From positions 93,954-157,953 of the forward strand of contig NZ_JBHSCZ010000004.1 of assembly GCF_042651465.1 (NCBI RefSeq): 64,000 bases of DNA. Direction: 5' to 3'. Positions 54,747 through 63,919 of the stretch are shown here, piece by piece (the first letter of the stretch is position 1; each line of letters begins with the position of its first letter). The DNA comes from Ferruginibacter yonginensis (GTDB lineage Bacteria; Bacteroidota; Bacteroidia; Chitinophagales; Chitinophagaceae). The notes below the pieces were generated by a model. That model ran no database searches. It had not been told where the DNA came from and was given only the letters and a program-made list of their open reading frames with translations. Position numbers and translations under genes: made by a program.

Positions 54747-55420
54747 CGAACATTTAAAGCACTAAAAACAATGTGCTCTAAATATGCTTCAATCTCTTTT
54801 GGATTTTTCTTTTTAGAAAAGTCGCACAATCGAGGCAAATGATGCATGAAAAAATATTGTTGGTGCGATGTTTCAATAATGGTGCTTGCTAAAGATGCTG
54901 CATACTTATAATTTTTATTATACTCTTTAAATAAACCAGCAACCCTTGCACATAAATCTTTGTAAGGCTTAAATAAAAAGTCTTTGTTATTTACATCAAC
55001 ATCTTTACTTAAATAAGTTTTACTGCCCTCTGCTATTGCAATGTAGTAAAGCGATGTAACATCTAACTCACTAAAAACAGTTGCAGCATTATCTTCCCAA
55101 ACTAAAATATCTATTACCTTTTTTATTTTATCTTCAGCAGTAGTGAGGTTATTTATTTGATACATTACTTGAAACTCTATAAATGCCCAATACCAATCAA
55201 CTAGGTATATCAATAGCCTGTGTTTATTTTCAAAGTAACGATATACAGTAGCTTCCGTACTATTAATTTCTATGGCTAGTTTCTTAAAAGTAAATAACTC
55301 ATAACCCATATCAGCAATCATTTTAATTGATTGTCTAATAATAAGTTTCCCTATTTCAGTCCCTTCTGGGTTGCGCAGAAATAGCTTGTCGTTCATTTTT
55401 ACATTAAACTGTAACTGCAT
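54743..55420 (-). CDS. TetR/AcrR-family transcriptional regulator
   Basis: A 225-residue repressor-type regulator. The N-terminal helix-turn-helix (about 30-75) includes MGYELFTFKKLAIEINSTEATVYRYFENKHRLL, as in TetR proteins. The C-terminal ligand domain is unlike any I can name. It is divergent from the ABC-HlyD-TolC export operon across 115 bp that hold a 17-bp palindrome, so it most likely controls that operon and itself. Confidence 0.9.
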   Translation of the reverse strand: MQLQFNVKMNDKLFLRNPEGTEIGKLIIRQSIKMIADMGYELFTFKKLAIEINSTEATVYRYFENKHRLLIYLVDWYWAFIEFQVMYQINNLTTAEDKIKKVIDILVWEDNAATVFSELDVTSLYYIAIAEGSKTYLSKDVDVNNKDFLFKPYKDLCARVAGLFKEYNKNYKYAASLASTIIETSHQQYFFMHHLPRLCDFSKKKNPKEIEAYLEHIVFSALNVR

Positions 55421-55479
55421 ACACTTACTTTTTGCAAATATAGTAAAACATTTACTTATTGTTAATAAAATATTATTTG

Positions 55480-55496
55480 TAATAGTATTACTATTA
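55480..55496. promoter_or_regulatory. Candidate TetR operator (17-bp palindrome)
   Basis: TAATAGTATTACTATTA is a perfect palindrome around its central T at 55488. It lies 60 bp before the tetR start and 40 bp before the ABC gene, upstream of its -7 box. Size and place fit a TetR-type operator. Confidence 0.55.
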
Positions 55497-55512
55497 TTAA
55501 AAATAGTTTTAT

Positions 55513-55520
55513 AACTTTGC
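55513..55520 (+). promoter_or_regulatory. -7 promoter box of the ABC-HlyD-TolC operon
   Basis: TAACTTTG fits TAnnTTTG and lies 15 bp upstream of the ATG at 55536, 16 bp downstream of the palindrome. Confidence 0.5.
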
Positions 55521-55535
55521 TTAAAATAAAATATT

Positions 55536-57188
55536 ATGGCTCAAAAACCTTCATTGAGAAACGCTATAAAAAAACTTAATAAAACCATTTTGGTCGATAA
55601 AAAAGATGTTGGCAGCGTTTACTTTTATGCCATTATTGCTGGTTTAATTGCACTCACTTTACCATTAGGTATACAATCCATTATTGGTTTTGTAATGGCA
55701 GCTAGTCTCTCTACATCAATTATTGTTTTAATAACAGTTGTGATACTGGGTGTTATCGTAAATGGTATTGTACAAGTAAGGCAAATGCAAGTGATTGAAC
55801 GTATAAGACAAAAAATATTTGCAAGATATTCTTTTGAAATTAGTGATAAGCTGCCCAATATTGATTTACAAAAAATGGATCAGTTTTATTTACCAGAAGT
55901 GGTGAACAGGTATTTTGATATCACCAATCTTATAAAAGGTATCGAAAAAATTTTATTAGATGTACCAACTGCTATTACACAAATAGCTTTAGGGTTATTA
56001 CTACTTTCATTTTATCACCCCATATTTATAGCATTTGGTGCAATTTTATTGATACTATTGGCTATCATTTTAAAAGCAACATCGTCAGAAGGTTTTGAAA
56101 CAAGTATTCAAGCTAGTAATTACAAATATGCTATTGCAGATTGGTTGCAAGAAGTTGCTAGAACTATCAATACATTTAAATTCAGCAAAGAAAATCAATT
56201 GCATAATATAAAAACGGATGAATTACTATCGAGGTATTTGAACCAACGCACCAATCATTTTAAAATATTAGCTACACAGTTTAAAAGCTTAGTTGGTTTT
56301 AAAATACTCATCATTTCAGCCATGCTTATTGTTGGTACTTGGTTATTGCTAAACCAACAAATAAATATTGGTCAATTTATTGCTGCAGATATTGTGATTA
56401 TTTTAATTATAAATTCAATTGAAAAACTAATTGTAAGTATGGATCATGTTTATACAAGTTTAACATCCATTGAAAAACTAGGTAAAATTGTCGATAGTGA
56501 TGTAGAAGAAAATGGCAGCGTACAGTTTAACACTACACAGCCAATTGATATACATTTAAAAGATGTTTCATATACATACCCTGATGGTAGTGAAGCGCTA
56601 AAAAATATTACACTTCATTTTAATGCCAATCAAATAAATATAATTAAAGGCTCATCTGGAGCAGGCAAATCTACACTCATAAAAATATTAACTGGGGCTT
56701 TAAGTAATTACAGTGGTAGTATTTCATTTAACGACGTGCCGTTACACAATTACAACATACAATCAATAAGGAAAGTAACAGGCATTATGCTTAATAAGCA
56801 AGATATTTTTAGAGGCAGCATTATTGATAACCTCACAATGGGTAACAAACTAATTACGATGGAAGAAATTTTACCTATTGCAAAAATAATTGGCTTTAAT
56901 GAATTTATTAATGGCACAAAAGATGGTTACAATACTAAAATAGAACCAACAGGTAAAAGAATAAACCAACACAATAAACAAAACTTATTATTATTAAGAG
57001 CACTGTTAGGTAACCCTTCAATATTGTTGTTAGAAGATCCGCTAAGTCATTTAAAACCTGCTCAACAACAAGCATTGTTACAATACATACACTCAAAAAA
57101 AATTACTTGTATCATTATTTCAAATAACGATATACCTGTCAACAATATTACTTATCATGAATTAACCGATGGTACCATCTTGAAATAA
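55536..57188 (+). CDS. ABC exporter half-transporter with degenerate ATPase motifs
   Basis: A 550-residue ABC protein with an N-terminal membrane domain (six helices, about 25-310) and a C-terminal ATPase domain (from about 345). Walker A is intact (GSSGAGKST). Aligned by eye with HlyB, the other motifs are changed: the Q-loop Gln is Asn (MLNKQDIF), the LSGGQ signature is INQHN, Walker B Asp-Glu is Glu-Asp (LLLEDP), the D-loop SALD is SHLK, and the H-loop His is Asn (IISNND). It may bind ATP but not hydrolyse it normally. HlyD and TolC genes follow, and no peptidase domain is present. Confidence 0.88.
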   Translation: MAQKPSLRNAIKKLNKTILVDKKDVGSVYFYAIIAGLIALTLPLGIQSIIGFVMAASLSTSIIVLITVVILGVIVNGIVQVRQMQVIERIRQKIFARYSFEISDKLPNIDLQKMDQFYLPEVVNRYFDITNLIKGIEKILLDVPTAITQIALGLLLLSFYHPIFIAFGAILLILLAIILKATSSEGFETSIQASNYKYAIADWLQEVARTINTFKFSKENQLHNIKTDELLSRYLNQRTNHFKILATQFKSLVGFKILIISAMLIVGTWLLLNQQINIGQFIAADIVIILIINSIEKLIVSMDHVYTSLTSIEKLGKIVDSDVEENGSVQFNTTQPIDIHLKDVSYTYPDGSEALKNITLHFNANQINIIKGSSGAGKSTLIKILTGALSNYSGSISFNDVPLHNYNIQSIRKVTGIMLNKQDIFRGSIIDNLTMGNKLITMEEILPIAKIIGFNEFINGTKDGYNTKIEPTGKRINQHNKQNLLLLRALLGNPSILLLEDPLSHLKPAQQQALLQYIHSKKITCIIISNNDIPVNNITYHELTDGTILK

Positions 57189-57199
57189 ATTTATAAGCT

Positions 57200-58549
57200 A
57201 TGCAACAACACAAATATTTATTTAAAAATTTAGATACACCCGAACCTATTGCCGAACAAAATGCATTTAAAAACATTTATAAAATTGGGGCACCCAGTAA
57301 AAGAAGATGGTGGCGTTGGGCAATTTTTATAACACTTATTGTAGTGTTAGCTTTACCGTGGACACAAAACATACGTGCAAAAGGTAATGTAACAACCATT
57401 ATGCAAGAGCAACGTCCGCAAGAAATTAATACCATCATTCCAGGAAAAATTGTAAAGTGGTATGTTAAAGAAGGCGACTTTGTAAAAGCAGGTGACACCA
57501 TTTTGCAAATGGGCGAAATAAAAGTAGAATATTTTGACCCTGCACTCATTCAACGTACACAACAACAAATAGAAGCAAAAAAAATGAGTGCGGCTGCTTA
57601 TGAAAACAAAGCCACCACCGCTACTGTTCAAACCAGTGTACTATCGCAGGGCAATAGTTTAAAGCAAGCATCTATCAATAATAAATTTCAACAACAACAA
57701 CTTAAAGTTAAAAACGATAGCATTGATGTTATAGCCGTAACAAACGAATTAATGGTATACAAGCGCCAATTAGATGCTGGTAAAAATATGCTTGACAGTG
57801 GTGCTATTTCATTAGTTGATTTTGAAAAACGAAGAATCAATTATCAAAACGGTTTTGCAAAAAAAGTTGGTGCGGAAAATAAATTATTGCAAAGCAAACA
57901 AGAACTACTCAATTTACAAATTGAAAAAGGAGTTATTGAAATGGAGTATGCTGATAAAATATCAAAAGCGAATGGTGAAAAGTTTGGATCACTTTCAAAT
58001 GCAGCATCTACACAAGCAGATATCAGTAAACTTGAAAATATTTTATCTAACTACGATGCTCGTAATAAACTATACTACATAACAGCACCTCAAAGCGGAC
58101 AAATTACCAAAGCCAAAAAAGCCGGTATTGGAGAGCTTTTGAAAGAAGGTGAAATGATTACTGAAATTGTTCCTGACCATTTTGACTACGCTGTGGAAAT
58201 GTATGTTGAGCCAATGGATTTACCGCTCATTAATAAAGGTCAAAAAGTAAGATTTGTTTTTGATGGTATACCAGCTATTGTTTTTAGTGGTTGGCCGCAA
58301 AACAGCTTCGGCACCTTTGGGGGTGTTATCACTGCAATTGAAAGTAATGTGAGTACCAATGGTAAATTTAGAGTATTGGTTACAGAGGATAAAAAAGATA
58401 AACCTTGGCCAAAAAGTTTAAAAATGGGTAGTGGTGCACAAGGTATTGCACTGTTAAAAGATGTACCAATTATTTACGAATTATGGCGTAACATTAATGG
58501 CTTTCCTCCTGAGTTTTACACAGTTCAAAAAGAAAAACCAAAAAAATAA
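57200..58549 (+). CDS. HlyD-family secretion adaptor
   Basis: A 449-residue periplasmic adaptor. After a cytoplasmic N-terminus there is one membrane helix (about 38-58, WWRWAIFITLIVVLALPW). The lipoyl-like part is seen in IVKWYVKEGDFVKAGDTILQMG and ITAPQSGQITKAKKAGIGELLKEGE, around long coiled-coil helices (120-300). It would link the ABC protein (gap of 11 bp) to the TolC protein encoded next; the start of that gene overlaps this stop by one base (TAATG). Confidence 0.92.
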   Translation: MQQHKYLFKNLDTPEPIAEQNAFKNIYKIGAPSKRRWWRWAIFITLIVVLALPWTQNIRAKGNVTTIMQEQRPQEINTIIPGKIVKWYVKEGDFVKAGDTILQMGEIKVEYFDPALIQRTQQQIEAKKMSAAAYENKATTATVQTSVLSQGNSLKQASINNKFQQQQLKVKNDSIDVIAVTNELMVYKRQLDAGKNMLDSGAISLVDFEKRRINYQNGFAKKVGAENKLLQSKQELLNLQIEKGVIEMEYADKISKANGEKFGSLSNAASTQADISKLENILSNYDARNKLYYITAPQSGQITKAKKAGIGELLKEGEMITEIVPDHFDYAVEMYVEPMDLPLINKGQKVRFVFDGIPAIVFSGWPQNSFGTFGGVITAIESNVSTNGKFRVLVTEDKKDKPWPKSLKMGSGAQGIALLKDVPIIYELWRNINGFPPEFYTVQKEKPKK

Positions 58550-59919
58550 TGAAAATATTATTTTTAAATATTGTATTATCACTTGTATGTATTGCTGAAG
58601 TTAAGGCGCAACAAGCAACAAATATTTTAACATTGGCTGATTTTATTCAACAAACAAAAAACAATCATCCACTTGCTAAAATTGCAAATATTCAGGTTGA
58701 TAAAGCCAATGCCAATATTTTAATGGCTAAAGGTGCTTTTGACCCAACCATTCAATATGAGGCAGATCGTAAAACGTTTAATGATAAAAATTATTTTTAC
58801 TACAATGATGCATCATTAAAAATACCATTACCTATTGGTGATATTAAAACTGGTATTGAAAACAATGGTGGTCAATTTATTACAACAGAAGTAACCAAAG
58901 GCCAATCGAGTTATGCTGGTATTGAAATACCACTAGCAAAAGGGCTTTTCATTGATAGTAGAAGGGCTACACTTCAACAAGCCAAAATAGCATTGGGTTA
59001 TGATAATGCACAAAAACAAATTTTAATCAACAACTTATTGTTAGATGCTTATGAAGCCTACTATCAATGGGCCGCTGCCTATGAGTTGTTCACGATTTTT
59101 AATAACTACGCTATCAATAGTAATAACCGTTTGCAGTTGGTTAAATCACAATTCATCAATGGCGATAAACCTTTAATGGATACTATTGAGGCTTATGCTC
59201 AGTACCAATCATTCATCATTCAAAAAAATGATGCTTTTATAAAATTGAAATCTGCTCAATATCAAATTAATAATTTTTTATGGTCGCCACAGCAAACACC
59301 CATCAACTTACTCGAAAATGTGGTACCTGATTCATTGCAACTCAATTTAAACATAAACCCTAATAGTACTAATAACAACCCGGTAATTCAGCAGTACTTT
59401 TTTAAGCTAGATGGCTTAAATGTTGAAAAAAAATTAAAATTTCAAAGCCTGTTACCAACCGTCAATTTAAAATCAAACCTTTTAAATAATCAGTACAATG
59501 TACTTAAAAATGTAAATAATAATTTTATTCAAAACAATTACAAATGGGCTATCGATATTAAAATTCCCTTACGCTTTAGAGAAGGTAGAGGCGCCTACAA
59601 AATGGCTAAATTAAAAATTACTGAAACGCAATTAGCCTTACAGCAAAAGCAACAAGAAATCAATAATAAAATTGCCGATTATACTAATCAAATTATTACA
59701 TACCAAACACAATGGACAGCAACCAATAGTATCATCAACAATTATTCACAACTATTGCGTAATGAGTTACTCAAATTTAATAACGGTGAAAGCAGTTTAT
59801 TTTTGGTGAACACTCGAGAAAATAAGTTACTCGAATCAATACAAAAATCAATCGAATTAAAATTTAAAGCACAAAAAGCAAACATAACATTACAATGGGT
59901 TGCAGGCACCATAAATTAA
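58549..59919 (+). CDS. TolC-family outer membrane channel
   Basis: A 456-residue outer membrane channel with signal peptide ending AEVKAQQ. It has the two helical/beta repeats of the TolC family (LADFIQQTKNNHPLAKIANI, MAKGAFDPTIQYEAD, GIEIPLAKGLF, and WAIDIKIPLRFREGRG). It is the third gene of the ABC-HlyD-TolC operon and not a lipoprotein, unlike the NodT-type channel at 39615. The first codon overlaps the HlyD stop, so translation is coupled. Confidence 0.92.
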   Translation: MKILFLNIVLSLVCIAEVKAQQATNILTLADFIQQTKNNHPLAKIANIQVDKANANILMAKGAFDPTIQYEADRKTFNDKNYFYYNDASLKIPLPIGDIKTGIENNGGQFITTEVTKGQSSYAGIEIPLAKGLFIDSRRATLQQAKIALGYDNAQKQILINNLLLDAYEAYYQWAAAYELFTIFNNYAINSNNRLQLVKSQFINGDKPLMDTIEAYAQYQSFIIQKNDAFIKLKSAQYQINNFLWSPQQTPINLLENVVPDSLQLNLNINPNSTNNNPVIQQYFFKLDGLNVEKKLKFQSLLPTVNLKSNLLNNQYNVLKNVNNNFIQNNYKWAIDIKIPLRFREGRGAYKMAKLKITETQLALQQKQQEINNKIADYTNQIITYQTQWTATNSIINNYSQLLRNELLKFNNGESSLFLVNTRENKLLESIQKSIELKFKAQKANITLQWVAGTIN

Positions 59920-59964
59920 ACAGCTTTTTAACTTTAAAATTGCAGTAAATAGTATCTTTACATT

Positions 59965-61158
59965 ATGCTACAAATAAGTAAACGTGGGCTTACAATGCCT
60001 GCATCACCTATAAGAAAATTAGTTCCCTTTGCAGAAGCTGCAAAAAAAAGAGGTACTAAAGTATATCATTTAAATATAGGCCAACCTGATATTGTAACAC
60101 CACAAGCATGTATTGATGCTGTAAAAAATTGTGATGTACATGTGCTGGAATACAGCCATAGTGCTGGAAACGAAAGCTACCGTAAAAAGTTAACCGAATA
60201 CTACGCTAAAAATAATATTGATATCACAGCCAACGATATTATTGTTACTACTGGAGGCAGTGAGGCAATACTTTTTGGTTTTATGGCTTGTTTAGATGCT
60301 GGCGATGAAGTCATTATTCCTGAACCATTTTATGCAAATTATAATGGCTTTGCTGTACAAGCGGATGTAAAAGTTGTACCAATCAGTAGCACTATTGAAA
60401 CAGGTTTTGCCTTACCCCCTATTGAAGAATTTGAGAAAGCCATTACACCAAAAACAAAAGCCATAGTACTGTGTAACCCTAACAACCCAACAGGGTATTT
60501 ATACAGTGCTGCTGAAATGGAAACACTCAAAAATATCATCATCAAACACCAACTATTTTTATTTGCTGATGAAGCTTATAGGGAGTTTTGTTACGAAGGT
60601 CAACATATCAGTGCCATGCATCTTAAAGGTGCAGAGCAACATGTTGTATTAATGGATACCATTAGCAAACGTTACAGTGCATGTGGTGGACGAATTGGTG
60701 CTTTCATCTCAAAAAATAAATCAGTAATGGATGCTGCCATGAAATTTGCACAAGCAAGGTTAAGTCCGCCATACTATGCACAAGTTTTAGGTGAAGCCGC
60801 TGTTGATTTACCAGATGATTATTTTGATACTACCAAAGCGGAGTACAAATTAAGGAGAGACACACTTGTTGCTGCTTTAAACAAAATTGATGGTGTATTT
60901 TGCCCCAACCCAGGTGGTGCATTTTATGTAATGGCAAAATTACCTATCGATGATTGTGATAAATTTTGCCAGTGGTTATTAGAGGAGTTTTCGTACGAAG
61001 GTGCTACTTTAATGATGGCCCCTGCAACAGGCTTTTACAGTACCAAAGGTTTAGGTAAAAATGAAGTAAGGCTGGCCTATGTTTTAAATACTGATGCTAT
61101 TTTAGCCGCTGCAGAGTGTTTAGAAGAAGCACTTAAAATTTATCCTGGCAGAATATAA
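59965..61158 (+). CDS. Class I/II pyridoxal-phosphate aminotransferase
   Basis: A fold-type I aminotransferase of 397 residues, aspartate/aromatic type. HLNIGQPDIVTPQ, the NPNNPTGYLYS loop, and the PLP lysine in DTISKRYSACGGRIGAF are typical, as is LNTDAILAAAECL at the end. It could act on aspartate, aromatic amino acids or others; the sequence does not decide. It stands alone, 45 bp after the TolC gene, and has a bidirectional terminator behind it. Confidence 0.92.
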   Translation: MLQISKRGLTMPASPIRKLVPFAEAAKKRGTKVYHLNIGQPDIVTPQACIDAVKNCDVHVLEYSHSAGNESYRKKLTEYYAKNNIDITANDIIVTTGGSEAILFGFMACLDAGDEVIIPEPFYANYNGFAVQADVKVVPISSTIETGFALPPIEEFEKAITPKTKAIVLCNPNNPTGYLYSAAEMETLKNIIIKHQLFLFADEAYREFCYEGQHISAMHLKGAEQHVVLMDTISKRYSACGGRIGAFISKNKSVMDAAMKFAQARLSPPYYAQVLGEAAVDLPDDYFDTTKAEYKLRRDTLVAALNKIDGVFCPNPGGAFYVMAKLPIDDCDKFCQWLLEEFSYEGATLMMAPATGFYSTKGLGKNEVRLAYVLNTDAILAAAECLEEALKIYPGRI

Positions 61159-61170
61159 ATCAAAATAATA

Positions 61171-61214
61171 GTCAATAAAAAAAATGCACTTTAAAAGTGC
61201 ATTTTTTTATTGAC
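61171..61214. terminator. Bidirectional terminator
   Basis: A nearly perfect palindrome: GTCAAT, A-run, ATGCACTT, loop, AAGTGCAT, T-run, ATTGAC. It lies between the aminotransferase gene and the convergent nitroreductase gene. Confidence 0.9.
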
Positions 61215-61224
61215 TAACTAACTA

Positions 61225-61854
61225 TTATTTTACATAATGTACCAATGTATCAATTGGTTTTCTCACTTTAATATATTGCGATGTTGCATCTTCTTCTGAT
61301 CGGTAACCAAGCGGTAAAATCACTGCTGATGTTAAACCTTTTGCTTTTAAACCTAAAATTTCATCAAATTGCTCTTTACTAAAGCCTTCCATTGGGCAAG
61401 CATCTACTTTTAATTCTGCAGCTGCAGTTAGTGCTGTACCTAAGGCAATATAAGCTTGCTTAGCAGCCCATGTTTGTTGTTGTTCGGCTGTTAAACTTTC
61501 AACAGTACCAACAATCATTTGCTTATACCCATCTAATGCTTCAACAGGTATACTTCTTACAGCAGCTACATGTTCAATAAATGTGGTTACATCAGCAGCA
61601 GTTAGTTTTTCTGGTATAGCAAAAACCAATACATGCGAACTCTCTACTAACTGAGGTTGGCCATAAGCCGCTGCTTGCAATTTGGTTTTGATGTCGCTAT
61701 TAGTTACAACCAATACTGAAAACGGTTGTAAACCATACGAAGTTGCGGTCAGGTTTATAGCCTCTAATATAGTAGCTAGATCTGCATCACTAACTACACT
61801 ACCATTCATACGCTTAGTAGCGTAGCGCCATTTTAAATTATCAATAATACTCAT
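61225..61854 (-). CDS. Nitroreductase-family NAD(P)H-dependent oxidoreductase
   Basis: An FMN-dependent oxidoreductase of 209 residues (NfsB/YfkO type). The N-terminal WRYATKRMNG binds FMN phosphate, followed by INLTATSYGLQPFSVLVV. AWAAKQAYIALGTALTAAAELKVDACPMEGF and AVILPLGYRSEEDATSQYIKVRKP at the C-terminus are characteristic. The physiological substrate is unknown; quinones and nitroaromatics are typical in vitro. Confidence 0.93.
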   Translation of the reverse strand: MSIIDNLKWRYATKRMNGSVVSDADLATILEAINLTATSYGLQPFSVLVVTNSDIKTKLQAAAYGQPQLVESSHVLVFAIPEKLTAADVTTFIEHVAAVRSIPVEALDGYKQMIVGTVESLTAEQQQTWAAKQAYIALGTALTAAAELKVDACPMEGFSKEQFDEILGLKAKGLTSAVILPLGYRSEEDATSQYIKVRKPIDTLVHYVK

Positions 61855-61929
61855 AAATTAATTTTTTAGAGTACAAATATAGTATAAATTTCAATGTTTA
61901 AACATTAAATAATAATTAAAATAAAGTTT

Positions 61930-62100
61930 TGGAGCTACCAACAAATAACCATTAATCAACTATTGATCCTGCTATTCGCTACTACGCTTCGCCACAAAGC
62001 CCACCCACATGGGCTTCAGCTGCAGGGTAGCCGCTACTATCAGGGCTATGTCAACAGTGTAGCATTAATCAGCAGTAGTGCATATAAAACAGCTATACGA
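61930..62100. other. GC-richer spacer with a hairpin next to the recombinase
   Basis: The part from about 61970 to 62080 is richer in G and C than its surroundings. AAGCCCA (61997-62003) and TGGGCTT (62010-62016) form a perfect 7-bp stem with a 6-nt loop. CGCTACTA occurs twice in direct orientation (61977-61984 and 62032-62039). It lies just past the 3' end of the recombinase gene and may be a remnant of a mobile element or recombination site. No gene is supported here. Confidence 0.35.
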
Positions 62101-62102
62101 TT

Positions 62103-63053
62103 TTATTCAAAATTCAAACTTGCTTGTACACTTCCAATTACTTTTAATCCCTTTAAACTATCAAGTGGACTACAACTTTTACTATGGTTAATCTGGGCAA
62201 CATGTAAATAAATCATAGTAGTTTTCACATTCGCATGCCCCAAAAGTTCTTTTATTGTCAAAATATTTACACCATCTTCAAGTAAATGAGTTGCATAAGT
62301 ATGCCGTAAACTATGCACATTAATATGCTTTTTTACGCCTGCAAGTTGTGCAGCCCTTGCAACAGCCCATTGAACACTACGCTGTCCATATTGATGTTCA
62401 TACACAGAAAAAAATCTACTAGTATTATTGGCCCATCTACTGCCAGTAAAAAGCCAATCTGTTGGTTTAAATAGCCGAATATACTTTTCTAATATGGTTG
62501 TCAAATTTGTACCCAAAGGAACATATCTATCTTTACGCCCTTTTGCTTGTCTAATATGTACAACAGCTCTTTCGAGGTCTATATCATATACCTTTATATT
62601 TCTAACCTCTGAACAACGCAAACCACATCCATATAATAGCGCAATTAATACCCTATGTTTCATTAAACAAGCACAGTTCATCATTGCAGTTATTTCTTGC
62701 TTACTTAATACAATAGGCAACTTCCTCCCTTTCTTTAATACAGGAAGTTGAATGCGTAATTCATCTAATCCTTCCATTCTATATACATAACGCAACGCAC
62801 AAACTGTAAATTTAAAATTGCTATAAGAAGCACCGTCTACTTTAGGTTTAATTAAATACAAATAATCTTGTATCTCATCTAAACTTAAATGAATAGGAAT
62901 AATCAAATAATGTAATGCTAAATGAGCTAAACTTCTCCCATAATTTTTACTTGTACTATCCGCTCTGTCATCTATACACATCCTTCTTAAAAATTTATTA
63001 TAAAAATTTTCAAAACCAGGTACTTTCTGACAGGCTTGTTGTGTTATAGTCAT
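62103..63053 (-). CDS. Tyrosine recombinase/integrase
   Basis: A site-specific DNA recombinase of 316 residues. The SAM-like N-terminal domain (about 10-100) is followed by the catalytic domain with R in YGCGLRCSEV, K in GRKDRYVPL, HSLRHTYATHLLEDG (H-x-x-R), the second His in LLGHANVKTTMIY, and the nucleophile Tyr in MIYLHV. The C-terminal SPLDSLKGL resembles integron integrases and their IS91-linked relatives, but the extra helix typical of IntI is absent. Its 5' end faces the repeats at 63443-64000. Confidence 0.92.
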   Translation of the reverse strand: MTITQQACQKVPGFENFYNKFLRRMCIDDRADSTSKNYGRSLAHLALHYLIIPIHLSLDEIQDYLYLIKPKVDGASYSNFKFTVCALRYVYRMEGLDELRIQLPVLKKGRKLPIVLSKQEITAMMNCACLMKHRVLIALLYGCGLRCSEVRNIKVYDIDLERAVVHIRQAKGRKDRYVPLGTNLTTILEKYIRLFKPTDWLFTGSRWANNTSRFFSVYEHQYGQRSVQWAVARAAQLAGVKKHINVHSLRHTYATHLLEDGVNILTIKELLGHANVKTTMIYLHVAQINHSKSCSPLDSLKGLKVIGSVQASLNFE

Positions 63054-63442
63054 ATTTTCTAATGAAAATACTAAGTCCTCTGAATATTGTATTATTTATA
63101 AAATAAATAATGCTGTTTAATATTTTAAAAAGTAAGCGCATTACACTAAAAAATGCATTACACATGTTACTAGAAAAGCATAACATACTAAACCACATGC
63201 GAAATAAATTTCTCAATACTAACAAACAAATTCAAAAACAACAACATTTATAATTTATTAATTTCTTCATTACAGAATAAATAAAAGCGTTACGTTGAAA
63301 AAAGTTGTGATAGCTGTATAAAGCTGTTATTCAGGAGTAAATAAGCTGGTATTTTGTTAGATTAAAACGATAAAGTGTCATTTTCCTTATAAATTTTAAT
63401 CCTCTTCGAGAAGCACATCTTACCAATACTTAAAAATAAATT
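63054..63442. other. AT-rich spacer between the recombinase and the repeat array
   Basis: No supported gene. A minus-strand frame at 63010-63225 overlaps the recombinase start and looks random. In an integron-like layout this stretch would hold the promoter and an attachment site, but I recognise neither. Confidence 0.4.
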
Positions 63443-63647
63443 ATCAACTATTTCAAGTGTATGCAAAAAGGCATCTGTATACAAGAAGGCATTTCTAGCA
63501 TCAATATTACTACAACCTTCACTCTTACATTGTTGTGCAGTACCACCATAACATGAGGGGCTTATCCGCCGGGGCGGATCGGTATGGGCTACATAATAAA
63601 ATGTGTATGATTTCAGGGGGGTAGAGTGGATTGGAGTTAGATGGATG
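63443..63647. repeat. 205-bp tandem repeat, unit 1, with 5S-like segment and palindrome
   Basis: Begins ATCAACTATTTCAAG and ends AGTTAGATGG-ATG. The minus strand of about 63527-63587 matches the 3' half of 5S rRNA (CCATACCGA ... TAAGCCCC ... GGTACTGC). Loop C is replaced by a 16-bp palindrome at 63564-63579, here ATCCGCC-GG-GGCGGAT with a GG centre. The 5S helix I end is missing, so this is not a functional 5S gene. Confidence 0.7.
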
Positions 63648-63852
63648 ATCAAGTATTTCAAGTGGATGCAAAAAAGCATCTGCATACAAGAAGGCATTTC
63701 GAGCATCAATTTAACTTCAACATTCATTTTTACATTATTGTGCAGTAACAACATATCAAGATTAGCTTATCCGCCGCGGCGGATCGGTATGGTCTGCATA
63801 ATAAAATGTTTATGATGTCAAGGGGGTAGAGAGGATTGGAGTTAGATGGATG
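63648..63852. repeat. 205-bp tandem repeat, unit 2
   Basis: Same layout as unit 1 over its full 205 bp, most similar in the outer parts (ATCAAGTATTTCAAG, GCATACAAGAAGGCATTTC, GAGTTAGATGGATG). The 5S-like part is more diverged. The palindrome at 63769-63784 is the perfect ATCCGCCGCGGCGGAT. The palindrome and its flank CGGTATGG are better kept than the 5S sequence around them. Confidence 0.75.
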
Positions 63853-63876
63853 ATCAACTATTTGAAGTAGATGCAT

Positions 63877-63905
63877 AAAAAAAGCCTCTCATTACTGAAA
63901 GGCTT
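63877..63905 (-). terminator. Terminator after the 5S-like gene
   Basis: Arms 63882-63890 and 63897-63905 (AAGCCTTTC and GAGAGGCTT on the minus strand) form a 9-bp stem with one wobble and a 6-nt loop, followed by a T-run. It lies about 15 bp past the 5S 3' end, the normal position at the end of a ribosomal RNA operon. Confidence 0.8.
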
Positions 63906-63919
63906 TTCTTAAATAAATA

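Noticed and set aside
61963..62211. Plus-strand ORF overlapping the recombinase 3' end
   Set aside because: It overlaps the well-supported recombinase antisense and has no recognisable domain. The open frame falls on the GC-richer hairpin patch.
62103..63053. True integron integrase IntI
   Set aside because: The C-terminal end is similar, but the spacing between the KDR region and the HxxR box leaves no room for the IntI-specific extra helix, so the gene is called a tyrosine recombinase only.
63362..63754. Minus-strand ORF of 130 codons over the repeats
   Set aside because: It crosses units 1 and 2 in different frames, reads through the palindrome (DPPRR) and has no protein family features. 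The repeat structure explains the open frame.
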